Assembly: GCA_003427395.1 (NCBI GenBank)
Contig: BFEA01000644.1
Location: forward strand, 467,001 to 520,333
Direction: 5' to 3'
Source of the DNA: Chara braunii
Taxonomy: Eukaryota > Streptophyta > Charophyceae > Charales > Characeae
DNA length: 53,333 bases
Shown here: positions 41,426 to 51,800 of the stretch, in pieces
Layout of the letters: the number at the start of each line of letters is the position of its first letter
Position numbering within the stretch: position 1 is the first letter of the stretch
Notes under the pieces: model-generated
Databases searched by the model: none
Told to the model about the DNA's origin: nothing
The model's input: the letters and a program-made list of their open reading frames with translations, nothing else
Made by a program: the position numbers and the translations under genes

Positions 41426-42375
41426 AAACTCGTACAGACCGTACCTGGTTTGAATGCGGTTTTGTGTTGATCCTCGGGCCGGATTGCAATCTGATGGTAC
41501 CCGGATTTCAGATCTATCTTACTGAAGTATCGGCACCCTTGCACTCTATCTAGCAAATCGTCGATGCACGGTAGGGGCTCGCGGTTCTTGACAGTGATGG
41601 CATTGAGGCCCCTATAGTCAATGCACATCCTCAGCGTACCCCCCTTCTTTGGCACAAAGAAAACTGGCGATCCGTAAGGGGAGACACTCGGCCGTATCCA
41701 TCCCTTCTCTATGAGTTCCTTGAGCTGCCGGCGAAGCTTGTCAAACTCGCGTGGAGACATCCGATAGATCATACCCTTCGGGATGCTGGACCCTGGGATA
41801 ATCTTTATCTTGTGGACGACCTCTCTCTCTAAAACCCCTGTCGGCTCTTCAAATAGATCAAGGTACTTAGCAACTACTCCCTCTATCTTCGGCGGCATTT
41901 TCACTGGCTCGCCTACTACAAAGACATAAACTAGATACATACCCTCCTCCGGATTTTGCTTATAATAGTTGTAAAACGTGGCGGCACACATGCATCTGTA
42001 GGACTCGATCAGACTACCAGCCTTAAACTTACGTAATCTGGCGGTCCCTCCACCTAGCAAAGTGTGCTTGACCACTTTTCGGTCCCAGTTAAACTCGGGC
42101 TGGGCAACGGAGAGGCAGTACATACCTAACAAGATATCCATAGGGAGATCAGCGCTCACTAGGAACGAGACGCGATGTCTCAGCTCCCCTCCCGCGTACG
42201 GGAAAAGACACTCAATGTCCTGTAGGTAGTCGTTGACTACCATGCGCTGTTTGTTGGCACAGGCCGACTCCACAGGTCGACTCAGGCGCTGCACTTGCCC
42301 CTGTAAGCGCAACCTCTCAATGCATGCGCGACCAATGAAGTTCCGTGTCGAGCAAGTGTCATAATAGGCCAGGCC
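41419..42375 (-). pseudogene. pol: Family E protease and reverse transcriptase N-terminal half
   Basis: The protease starts [20 protein letters not shown]: catalytic Asp is at 42360-42358, but the DTG/DSG Gly is Cys (42354-42352). A stop lies four codons before this Ala, so a frameshift separates gag. The second half reads [22 protein letters not shown] then begins [80 protein letters not shown] (first catalytic Asp kept). A shift at about 41445 ends the frame ([11 protein letters not shown]), and RT continues at 41425. Confidence 0.85.
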
Positions 42376-42870
42376 TTACGACTGCCGATGACTACCTCGC
42401 TGACGAACATCTCACCCTTAGGGGCTTTTGCCAATGCCGTCCAAGAAGCTAGCGGGTCTGATCTAGACCACTCCTCCTCTAGGTCCTCTAAGGACTCAAA
42501 CACATTCATCGAACAGAGGCTCGATGGGTCTAAATGTGTTTGCGGGACGACGATGGAGGCAGTAGCTTCGACCATCTCTCGAGATGGTGGGGGTGTGTCC
42601 ACCACCTCGACCCTAGCAGGAACAACTACCATTCCTACTGGCCCGACGTGTTTCCCCAAGCGGTGCCAAAACTCCTGGCCATATTGCTACCAACAGGAGT
42701 GGAGGATCCCAACACCTGCCCCATCGTAGGCGGGATCTTCTCGGTCATCTTCTTATTGCGGCACTTGAATTGGTTATGGTCATATTGGCCACAACGGATA
42801 CAAGCCTGTCGCGTGTACTGATCTCTCCACATGTCCTCACTAAGACCCGCTTTCTCCCATGGAGGAGCGT
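42376..42870 (-). pseudogene. gag: Family E gag nucleocapsid region and protease linker
   Basis: QACIRCGQYDHNQFKCRNKK contains a CX2CX4HX4C zinc knuckle (about 42797-42756). A frame change near 42650 leads to the linker GMVVVPARVEVVDTPPPSRE and DLEEEWSRSDPLASWTALAK, up to VVIGSRKA just before the protease. Confidence 0.75.
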
Positions 42871-42892
42871 TGGGGTCAACTTGACTCCTGGA

Positions 42893-43850
42893 CTAGGAAC
42901 CTCCTCGGCGTCTACCGGTTGCCTTACCTTTTTGAGCTACGACAGCGACTACTCCACCCCCTTCTATGCTGCCTGCCTCTGAACCCACTACCGCCTGGAA
43001 CTCGTCATCCAACTCGATGGTAGATCCATCATTGTCGACAAACATTATGCGTCCCTTCGCTTTCCAGTTGGGAGGCAATGTCTTTTTCCTACCATTCGTC
43101 ATGGGCGTCTGACCATGCCCTATCTTTGCTTCAAGGTCTAGGGCCTTCTTGCTAAATGAGGGAATGTTGTGCATGTTGATGTTGGCCTCACCTGCCAATT
43201 GATTCCTAAGAGGCATAGGAAAGCATCTCAGGTAGGAGGTGAGTAAAACCTGGGGGTCATAGTGCACCCCAGGGACACAGATCAGACGCTCTACTGCGTC
43301 TGTGGCCTCCCTTACTGACTTAAACTGCCTAGTATGCAGAGTCAGGATCGCATCAGTGGCCTTTTGGGCCTCTTGAGGATCATACCACCTGTCTTCCACC
43401 AACTTGAGGAAGTCATCCAGTTTCTGGGTGACCGCCCAAGCGCGGAAGTCATGACCGTATCCTTGCAACTGCACTAAACCACTCAACCATCTTGTTGCAC
43501 TCCCCTCTAGATAGGAGGCAGCCACAAGCACTTCCTCATGCTGCAAGGTAAGTTTGCACTTGACGTAGACTGGCACTGACCTCAACCATGTGTCGAGGTC
43601 TTCGCCCCTCTTATCCCCTGTAAAGGGTTTAGGAGCGGCGATGGTCGTCTTCGGCACCCACTGACTTTGTCCCGATACCTGAACCATTCTGGGCTGTGGA
43701 CCCTGAGGAGCAGGCTGTTGCACTACCTGCTGCTGGGGCTGTGTACCCTGCGGCTGTGCAGTCTGCGAGACAGCAGGCTGCCCAGTTACGGCAACCTACA
43801 ACGGAGGTTGGGAATACACTCACTGTACAGGAATCTGTACACTAGGACCT
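42893..43850 (-). pseudogene. gag: Family E gag capsid region
   Basis: A Gln/Pro-rich lead (MQQPAPQGPQPRMVQVSGQS) is followed by a retrotransposon capsid: TTIAAPKPFTGDKRGEDLDT, LRSVPVYVKCKLTLQHEEVL, YLEGSATRWLSGLVQLQGYG, LVEDRWYDPQEAQKATDAIL, KSVREATDAVERLICVPGVH. It ends at a stop at 42893 after a Gly/Val tail. Frames on the N-terminal side (43629-43823) overlap, indicating one or more indels. It would assemble the particle shell. Confidence 0.8.
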
Positions 43851-43959
43851 GCTGAGAACCCTCCTGCAAATGACATACCCAGGGAAACGGTTTGAACCAA
43901 TGTTGGGGAGACATATGGGGATACCCCAGTCACCGGTGGGACATAAGGAGGAGGTTGTA

Positions 43960-44603
43960 CAACGCGCTAGGCATCGGGCCCGGACAGTGATGGTGCTGCC
44001 TGCGCTCGCCCGACCAGCAAGGCCAGACTTTGCTGGATGTCATGAAGGAGAGCCGTGTGGTGGTCCTGCATCTCTACAACACCTAGCAAGGCTGTCTGCA
44101 ACGTCCTCACATCTGCATCCATGTGTGTCAGGTCCATCCTCTCTAACTCACTAACGTCCGCTTCTCTCCGCTGCATCCTGGCTCTTCTTCTAATCATTGC
44201 TGCCTTTCTCCACTTTTATCTCTCATAAAGCCCTCTGTAGTTGTGCCTCCTGCAGTGCTGCCTGTTGTATGGCAATCTCATCGGAAGTCAACACTATTGC
44301 CTGGCTTGCCATGACGCTAGTGGACTGACTCAGGGTCTGCACGACCGTTGTCCCTACGGTCCCTGAACTGCTGGCCTGGGAAATCTGTTGTGCAGCAGTT
44401 GCCATGGTTGTTGAAGTTGCGGCTTCACTTGCCAACACCCTGCTGGCCTCTGCTGCCCTAGCTCTCTGCTGCTGCTGCTGCCTTTCCCTTTGCTGGCGGA
44501 ACAGTAACCTATCACCCTCGGGTCCTAATGCCACGTGGGCAATCGGGCGTCTAGCCGATCGCAAGATCCGATCGTCCTCACTAGTGGTATCGCTATCGCT
44601 CAT
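43960..44603 (-). pseudogene. gag: Family E gag N-terminal region
   Basis: The ATG at 44603 gives MSDSDTTSEDDRILRSARRP, then a Gln-rich helix (FRQQRERQQQQQRARAAEAS) and Ala/Ser/Thr-rich segments. It stops at 44223. A second frame from about 44197 reads ERMDLTHMDADVRTLQTALL and HHTALLHDIQQSLALLVGRA, a coiled coil like those in families A and C. The ATG choice rests on it being the first Met after the leader. Confidence 0.7.
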
Positions 44604-45861
44604 AAGCTACAGAACTGTACACAATCTGCACTAAGTCACCCTTTGATGCTTACCACAACGTAATGCACAGACCGATTTAAAATAATTGGTGGTTGTGTCG
44701 GAGTAGATACATTTTGGTTCAATAGGTAAGTTCAGATTCCTACAAACGAGACTATTTTAACTTTGACTAGTTCGCAAACAGAAAGCACAATGAACAGAAA
44801 ACAGTTCTAACTATGTTGTCTGTCAGATGTTAATGGTTGTACATCTAACTAATCAAAATAAAAATAGAATCATTTGTTGGGTCTGTTTGCAAAATGGAAT
44901 CTTACCCAAACTTGTCACCTGGAATCTACCCCTCCCTCAATTTTTTTTGAATGTCTCTTGTCGACAGCGTCCCTGAGCAATCCGGACAGCGTACATGTCT
45001 AAAGGTGTGCACACGGCCCACCCCTGTGCCCCGAGTCCTGCTGAGATGGCCAGCCCTGCACAGTCTTTATCCTCGTGTGCAGCGAGCCTTACACCGACCG
45101 ATTGGCTGATCAGGAGGCGTTTTTATGGACGGCCCCCGAAGTCCTCAGGAATTATTTAACGTCGCAAACAGGACGACGATCACAGCCAATGGAAGGTCCC
45201 CGCCGGTACTTATTTATAGACGTCCGGTCTCGTCTTTCCCATAGGGCTGGCCTGCCCCTTAGAACCCCTCCACAGCGCAACGAGCAGACAAAGGACAAAG
45301 CAGTAGAGCATGCGTGCTCTACTCCCGGTGGGTTGGCATGGTGACTGTGACCCAGTGCTTCGTCCAGGGCCCTTCAGATAGCACCGCCCTCTCCTTCAAA
45401 GATGCTCCACGTGAAGGCTGACAACTCTCAAGGTTGAGCGCACACGGCTCCTCACATGAGAGGACTCTCAAGACAGAACACACATCCTCACGGTAAGAAG
45501 TGTCGAAGACGGTAGATAAGGCTAGGTGCAAAGTACCTCAAAATAGTTGCCCCCAATCACAAATATTCTCACCAAATGACCCAATGTTGATTGTTATGAC
45601 CAGTCGCTACTTCGGCACAACCAGCATTGCACAGCCGTTCCACCTCAGCATCAATCGCATATCGGATAGTTCTCGTCACACTGCGAACACCCAATATCAC
45701 ACTGCATAGCCTTCCTGGCGAACCCCTCTCCGCCTGGGTCGCCTTCTTATCTTCGCCCTCCTCACCACACACGTCCCACGACACGGTCGCTCACCCCACA
45801 CACCGCGTGTATGTACCACATTAAGCAGAAGATAAGCGCCAGATAAGCGCAGTGTACCACA
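44604..45861 (-). other. Family E leader
   Basis: 1.25 kb between PBS and gag, without a credible frame. The AT-rich part near gag (44650-44940) gives way to GC-richer sequence. It contains the block shared with the family C leader (45105-45183). Confidence 0.7.
45105..45183 (-). promoter_or_regulatory. Leader block shared with family C
   Basis: TGATCAGGAGGC, TCCTCAGGAATTATTTAAC, TCGCA and AGGACGACG match 28502-28580. It lies about 0.5 kb upstream of the E gag start. Confidence 0.45.
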
Positions 45862-45873
45862 ACTCCGATACCA
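45862..45873 (-). promoter_or_regulatory. Primer binding site of family E
   Basis: On the minus strand TGGTATCGGAGT, two differences from TGGTATCAGAGC, three bases from the LTR end. Confidence 0.75.
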
Positions 45874-45876
45874 AAT

Positions 45877-46798
45877 TGCAAGGAAGATGAGCAATAGTGA
45901 ACTTTAGAAATCAAACAGCATCATACACACGAGACCAAATAGTCGTGACCTCGAACCAATAGGAGAATTGCATCACGAGTTCCGCCAAATAAGAACACAG
46001 CAAAAGCTCATAATTAACAATGTTGGAGTAGTCTCATTATTATCAACGAAGAACCAATGTCGATATCCTATCTGGCGCTCAACGCCCAGACTACAAATGG
46101 CAGATCCTATCTAGCCTATCTACAATGCCGCCGATGACGTCAACAACTCCCCGAAGTACGAGCAGATCCCGGATAATGTCGTACGCTTCAAGCACCAGGT
46201 ATGTCTCTCGTATCACTCACAACCTCGTTCCTCCACTCACAGATGCCACATGCACCCAAGGACCAGCATGCGCCCCATCCAGCATACAGCAGCGCAGCTC
46301 GGCTATGGCTGCCTGCTCCTTCCAGCTCGCCCGTGAGCGCGTGAGCTCTGGCCAGCGTTAGCGCAGCATGCAGCCAGTGCCCGAATGCCGAATGCGTGGG
46401 CAGACCCTTTCCTAAATGGAAGCGGCCTGCCTGCTTGCCTTGCGTGCAGCCTGGCTGCGCTGGGCCCCTGCCCACAGAGGCTGAGCCCCAGTCCAAACGA
46501 ATTCAGGCCCAGGGCCTGTGACAGTTACCCGTGCCCAACTGCCTACAGTCTGAGTTGGGTCCATGCTGCGTATCTCGCCCAGGGCTTGACTCAGATGCAT
46601 TTGATAGATGCATTTGATAAAGGAGACCAGGGTCTGGGCGCTTTCAACCAATTGGCGTTGCGCAACTGGCCGAATTTCCCTAGTTGCGTGATGACCGAAA
46701 AATGGCATGTAGGCCTCGGTCAAGCCTGCCTTCACTTAGGGCGGCCGACTATGCTGAAGGTAGGGCCAGTAGGGCGTATCGAGGCCTTGTGCCTCGCA
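45877..46798 (-). mobile_element. Family E 5' LTR
   Basis: 922 bp, partner of 38009-38928. It carries the octamer (46302-46309) and CCGCCCTAAGTGAAGG (46729-46744) in sense orientation. There is a local duplication of TTTGATAGATGCA near 46600-46616 that is absent from the 3' LTR. Confidence 0.9.
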
Positions 46799-47434
46799 CA
46801 TCATTCTTGCCGAACATCAAGATATCATCCAGATAGACCACCACAAAACGATCAAGAAATGGTTTGAAAATTCTATTAATTTCCGTTTCGAAGGTTTCTG
46901 GTGCATTGCATAACCCAAAGGGCATGACCAGGAACTCATAGGTGCCATCCCGGGTTTTGAAGATTGTCTTAGCAACATCTTCCTCAGCCATTTCGATCTG
47001 ATGATAACCGGATTTCAGATCGATTTTGCTAAAGACTTTGCAGCCTTGCACCATATCCAGCAAGTCATCGATCCTAGGCAAGGGCTCTGAGTTCTTCCTA
47101 GTGATCTTATTCAGCCCCTATAATTAATACACGTCCCGAGTTCACCATTTTCTTTTGGAACAAAGAGAACTGGTGCCCCACACTCAGATGTGTTGGGCCT
47201 AATCCAACCCTTCTCAGTTAGTGTCTCCAATTGCTTTCTTAGCTCATCCAAGTCAGCAGGAGACATCCTATAGACTCTGCCCTTGGGAGGGGTTGAGTCA
47301 GGTAGGATTTCAATGTGATGTTTGGTCTGCCTATGGACAAGTCCAGTAGGCTCCTGAGCTAAATCTGCATAATCATCAACCACTCTTTTGATGATGGGAT
47401 CACACTGAGGGGTGGATGAATCAGTTTGTGCCAC
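46799..47434 (-). pseudogene. pol: Family A reverse transcriptase, interrupted by family E
   Basis: [45 protein letters not shown], a one-base deletion near 47115, then [25 protein letters not shown] (first catalytic Asp), [20 protein letters not shown] and [14 protein letters not shown] (YLDD at 46835-46824). The gene is cut at 46799 by the E element and resumes at 38008. Without the insertion and the one-base deletion the RT would look intact. Confidence 0.85.
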
Positions 47435-47900
47435 CTAGGCAACAAAGAGATTCTGATGGTCAGTCTGTTTAGACAAGTTGTAGAATTTTGATGCCTTCAG
47501 GCAATAGCAACTTGTCTTAGGGTGATAGTTTGTTTCTAAGACACAAGGTCTAAGCTCACCCTGTTCAATTTTCAACTGAATACTGGGCACAACTAAGTCA
47601 ATACATGGATTAGTTGCCCTTAACCATTTCAGGCCTAGAACCAGATCAAAAGGCAAGTGTGGAAACACATAGAAGTTCAGGCTATGTCTGACTTCTCCTT
47701 TGACATCAAAGGTGACGGACACGCCTTTGATAACCTGTTGGACTATGACAGACTGGGCATTCCCAACCTGTATGCATAAGGGGTGCTCAAGGTCTGAGAC
47801 CTTGAGTCCCAAGTGGAGTTTTTGTACTCCTGTAGGGGAGCTGAAATTCTGTGTAGCACCACAGTCTAACAATGCCTTGATTCGGGTTCTGTTAATTAGA
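47435..47900 (-). pseudogene. pol: Family A protease
   Basis: IKALLDCGATQNFSSPTG carries the catalytic Asp (47866-47864) in a DCGA rather than the usual DSGA context. VFPHLPFDLVLGLKWLRATN is the second conserved strand region. A TAG follows LFVA (47432-47434) before the linker to RT. The N-terminal border with gag is unclear, because 47900-48130 is not open in one frame. Confidence 0.75.
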
Positions 47901-48131
47901 GTTTGAGAAGGATCAAATCTGATTTCACTTTTCTTTTCTCCTTCAGTTGGAGACGAAGGGAGCAGAGATGATCAGTCTCTTCCTCAGATAACGGCTCATC
48001 CAAGAAAGGCTCAGTGTACGCATACAAAGAGTCAATTGCATCCTCAACACAATCAGGCTCAGAGACTGGTTCACCTTCAAAAGAGGGTGAATGCAGTTCA
48101 GTAGGGGTGGCTGCTACCTCTGCTGGCCTGT

Positions 48132-48620
48132 TCAGTTTTTTGAAGTATTAGTGCCCCAATTGGGGCAGTCCTTCACGAAGTGCTTCTTAGCACATCTGAG
48201 GCAAACTCCCTGATCCTTTCTTTTCTGGCATGTCCCCTCAACAATCTTGAGACTTCTCCAAGGGAAAATGGCAGGATCCATGGGATTAGCTGGACAGGTG
48301 GCACCCTTTGGAAGGTTGGGTACCTGCGGGCCACCTGGGCGTTTGCCTGAACCCTTAGGATTGGAGGGCCTTTGGGGCTGAAACTGACTTTTGCATTTCA
48401 TGAGGCTCACCGGAGTCTGACCCAACAACAGGGCAGCCTGATCTGGTGTGGCTCTGCATCTAGACCAGCTGAGGGAACAGATCCTCCCTGGTCAGAGACT
48501 GCAGAGTCATCATCATATCCTGCAGCATAGAATCCGCGCTTTCCCTTTCTCCTATTCTGGGAAGAGGACATGCTTCCTTTTTGGGAAGAGGTCAGGAGAT
48601 GGAGTGTGGCCTCCATGTCC
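48132..48620 (-). pseudogene. gag: Family A gag C-terminal region with shortened zinc knuckle
   Basis: GVCLRCAKKHFVKDCPNWGT reads CX2CX3HX4C, one residue short of the usual CX2CX4HX4C spacing (normally a Gly before His). Upstream is a basic, Pro-rich stretch (NPKGSGKRPGGPQVPNLPKG). The part near 48407-48616 is in another frame. Confidence 0.7.
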
Positions 48621-48687
48621 AGCGCTGCCCTGCCAAAAGACCTTCAGTCTTTGTGGGCTGCAGTAAACAGGGCCTTGGCATATGTAT

Positions 48688-48792
48688 CTGGAGCAGCCCT
48701 GACAAACCATGTCAACTTGTCTCTGGAGCAGCCCTGACAAACCATGTCAACTTGTCTCTGGAGCAGCCCTGACAAACCATGTCAACTTGTCT
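48688..48792. repeat. 35-bp tandem triplication in family A gag
   Basis: Three identical units of CTGGAGCAGCCCTGACAAAC plus CATGTCAACTTGTCT begin at 48688, 48723 and 48758. Two extra units add 70 bp and break the gag frame. Units are identical as far as I can read. Confidence 0.95.
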
Positions 48793-48795
48793 TGC

Positions 48796-49748
48796 TCAGA
48801 CATTTCCAAACCAGGTGTGGAGGTTAGTTTCTCCCACTCGACATAGAGCTTGGAGGGTGATCCACGCCGCCTTTTCCTTATCTGCAAACCTGGTTTTCAG
48901 ACCCTGAAAGATGGCATCCAGACCAATTGCAGCAATCCAATCATCCAACTGCTTTTGGGCCTTGCTGGCCTCAGAAGTTGCCCACTTTAGTACGGCCCCT
49001 GACAGGAGGGCCACTGTGCCACGTGCCTTGTCCACCTCTGGACATGTATAGTTCCTGAGGTAAAACCTCATCTGGGCTATCCAGTCTGAGACGTCCACTT
49101 TGGGGTCTTCCCTAGTGACCTTCTCAGGCTGGGTCATCTTGGGAAATCGCAGTTCCTGCTGCACAATGCTGGAACTCGGTTCCCCTGTGGGCACATTCCC
49201 AGAGACCTGCGCCACCTTCTCTTTTGAAGGAGGTGGTGGAGTCTTTGGAGAACCAGGACGGGATGATTGTAAGAGGAGGAGGGACAATAAGGTGAGGTAA
49301 GGGTACAGGAGTAGGAGGGAAATGCCTGAAGAACGCTGCTGACAACTTTTCCAGTTTGCTGTCAATAGATGACAGTTGGGACTCGACTGCTGAGATCCGT
49401 TCATCCCAGGATCTGAAAACATCCTGGTTGTGTGCGGATTCCAGCAGTAGCAGTTCTGCAAGATTTCGTGTGACATCAGCCACGTGGGTGTCAGCAGGGA
49501 CCTTGGCAATAATGTCCAGCAGCTCAGATCTTTTGGCTGCTGCTTCTCCTCTCCTAGTTGCCTTTGCCTTCTCCCTCTTTAATCTCTCTACTTCCCGAAC
49601 TGCATATGTAGCAGCTTTCTCTGCTGCTTTCAGGGCTGCGTCCACGAGCTTCCTCAGTCAGGGGTTTCTGATCTTCCCTACCTGGCTCAGGCTTCGCAGA
49701 CATCTCCCCGCCTTCAGCAGGTCCCTTAGCCTTGTCCTCAGTGGCCAC
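48796..49748 (-). pseudogene. gag: Family A gag, N-terminal coiled coil and capsid
   Basis: The ATG at 49748 gives MATEDKAKGPAEGGEMSAKP. A frameshift near 49650 leads to the coiled coil (AEKAATYAVREVERLKREKA), LLDIIAKVPADTHVADVTRN and SWDERISAVESQLSSIDSKL. After another shift near 49300 the capsid reads REDPKVDVSDWIAQMRFYLR, TCPEVDKARGTVALLSGAVL and IFQGLKTRFADKEKAAWITL. The arrangement parallels the plus-strand family A gag at 11.1-12.4 kb, which confirms the family assignment. Confidence 0.8.
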
Positions 49749-50822
49749 GATGGTCTTTTCAAATTTTTATTTGTCAGAAAACAAATAAAAATAAAAAAAA
49801 TAAAATTAAAATAATTCGGATTATTGTTCACACGCAGAACATAAATAAAAAGAATCTAACTGTGCTAGTAGTAAAACATTACAAAAGGTTTGGGATTTAC
49901 GGCAGGTAGCGTCAAATGTCTGAAAACAGCCTGGGAGATTACAAGCTTAGGATAACGGCCGAAACGTTCAACAGAATGGCCATGTCTGAGCATGCAACCT
50001 GATCAACAAGGCAATGATGTTTGTTACCAGGCTCGTCATGGAGCTTTCACGAAACAGTTAGCATTCTACAGCAAGCGGGAGAGATACTTTTCAATGCAAT
50101 CAGGGGAACCCCCCCCCCAAAAAAAAACGAAGCGGATTTCAATTACCGCTAGTGCAGTCTGCAGATGGCTCTTATTCTAATCGAAACGAAATACGCCATT
50201 ATACTAACAATCTGCCATCGACAGAGTGTCACTTAATGGACTATTTTCTGACTGACAATTGTAGTTGCGGACTGACAGAACTGAGATTGCCGACTGACAG
50301 AACTGAGAGACAGACCGCAAGGGACTGACAATCAGCCACTGTTTTCAGTTGGCACACACAGCACTGACTGCGCAATCACCGCGGATCAGAAATGGTTAAT
50401 TACATCTCCATTTGTAGATTAGACAACCTATCTGACGTAGACTGCACACGGATTGACGACTGACAGACTCTGACAAACACTGACAGAGTCTGATGACGGC
50501 CAAGAAATACGGAAACGAACTCGACTGAAGTCCCGTGCCGTCTGCGGGCATGGTCTGCCACTTGAGGGTCACCCGACAGGGTTGACGCAGCGGTCAACTC
50601 TGCTCTCACCAGCTGAAACTTTCAGTGAATGTTCCACCACTCCGTATCTCCTTTCTTCGTTTTTTTTTTTTTCTGATAGCGGTAATTCTCCCCTCTCACA
50701 GTACCTTCCACCACCTCTCACCAACGACTCCCGTTGAAGAAAGCGGACAACAAGTCCCTACTCCAACCGGCGCTCAGAAAGGAGGTTGCCACTCAATTGC
50801 TCGCGGGTTGCACACGGTTGAA
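49749..50822 (-). other. Leader of family A element
   Basis: About 1.1 kb between PBS and gag, no credible frame. CTGACAGA-type words recur irregularly around 50250-50490 (GACTGACAGAACTGAGA). Confidence 0.65.
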
Positions 50823-50834
50823 GCTCTGATACCA
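50823..50834 (-). promoter_or_regulatory. Primer binding site, perfect initiator tRNA-Met match
   Basis: On the minus strand TGGTATCAGAGC, the canonical sequence, two bases from the LTR end at 50837. Confidence 0.85.
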
Positions 50835-50836
50835 AC

Positions 50837-51800
50837 TGTTATGTACCCAATTGAACATCAATCCACAACGAATTCACACGTTCCCGTACACGCATGCAAT
50901 TGACTCAAAGGTGCAATCAGACTCACTCTCTTTTGCACTCCGCGTGCATGTAAACAGGTAGCACACCAAATTGGCGACAAGCGCCCACTCAAAGCTCAGA
51001 GATATGGCAATCAAGAATACAGTTCAGATACAAGCTCTCTTCAGAGGGCTATGGCGCATCAGCGCCTGTACAACTCTCTGTTCGTCACTAGCCCAACTCT
51101 GCTGTTCACACACAGGATCACCCTGGATATCCCACATGCAACTCACTGTACACACACGCACACACACGCTACACTCTTCTCCCAGCTATGGCGGCTATGA
51201 CCGCTACTACCTCTACCGCTATGGCTAAACTCTCCTTCGGCCCACTTCGTCTTCGGGCATACTGCAGACCACCTCGCACAAGTCGCTGTGGCAGCGCTTC
51301 CGCATGGCTTACACAGGAATGAATGAATGAATGGCTGGGCGCTGCCTCTTGATTTATACTTCTGTAACTCGTTGGTCTGCCCCTTCCCCATGCCTGTGGT
51401 GCACACAGCCCCATACGGTACTTGCTTGACTGGACTAGGACTGACTGGGACTGGTACCGCTGACTCAGCACAGGTGGACTCCACCACTTGCCCACTTGCC
51501 TCTGGACTACTGTGAGCAACGTGTGAAGGGCCACTTCCGGAGCTTCTGGAAGTCTGTAGTCTTGGCCCTTCGTCACTGTAGCAACTACGACCTTGACCCT
51601 TCAGGACTGTAGCAGCTACGACCTTGACCTTTCAAAAGTCCTACACGTACGACTTCTAGGACCTACTAAGACCCACAAACAACAGGTCTACGGCTCAAAC
51701 CCCTACAACCTACGGACCTACGGCAGCCTACTAACTGCTGCGGATACACAGGTCACGGGTTCAACTCTCGGGGTCGACACAGATACTGTACACAGGTAGG
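50837..51800 (-). mobile_element. 5' LTR of the family A element (outer end not defined)
   Basis: Starts TGTTATGTACCC on the plus strand right after the PBS. Only limited stretches (CCCGTACACGC, CATGCA) resemble the 22321 LTR, so this is a diverged subfamily. The octamer occurs three times (51048-51055, 51185-51192, 51219-51226), all GCCATAGC in sense. A short direct repeat (ACTGTAGCARCTACGACCTTGACC, written here in IUPAC consensus split as ACTGTAGCA and CTACGACCTTGACC) lies at 51575-51630. The outer end given is only a working value. Confidence 0.6.

Larger units (their letters stand above)
38009..46798 (-). mobile_element. Family E Ty3/Gypsy element, nearly complete, nested in family A
   Basis: An 8.8-kb element on the minus strand: 5' LTR 45877-46798, PBS 45862-45873, leader to 44604, gag 44603 to about 42630, protease-RT-RNase H-integrase with chromodomain-like end to 38965, PPT 38929-38941, 3' LTR 38009-38928. 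Flanks carry the same GATG in element sense (plus-strand CATC at 38005-38008 and 46799-46802); with one overlapping terminal base this can be counted as five. Both flanks belong to one family A RT frame. LTRs are diverged by eye (roughly one difference in eight over the first 165 bp), and pol has several breaks, so the insertion is old and non-autonomous. Confidence 0.9.

Noticed and set aside
4283-46206. Splice-donor-like CAGGTACGT, CAGGTATGT and CAGGTAAGT in D, E and C LTRs
   Set aside because: They lie on the strand opposite to LTR transcription; no matching exons or acceptors could be supported. Kept only as a possible antisense signal.
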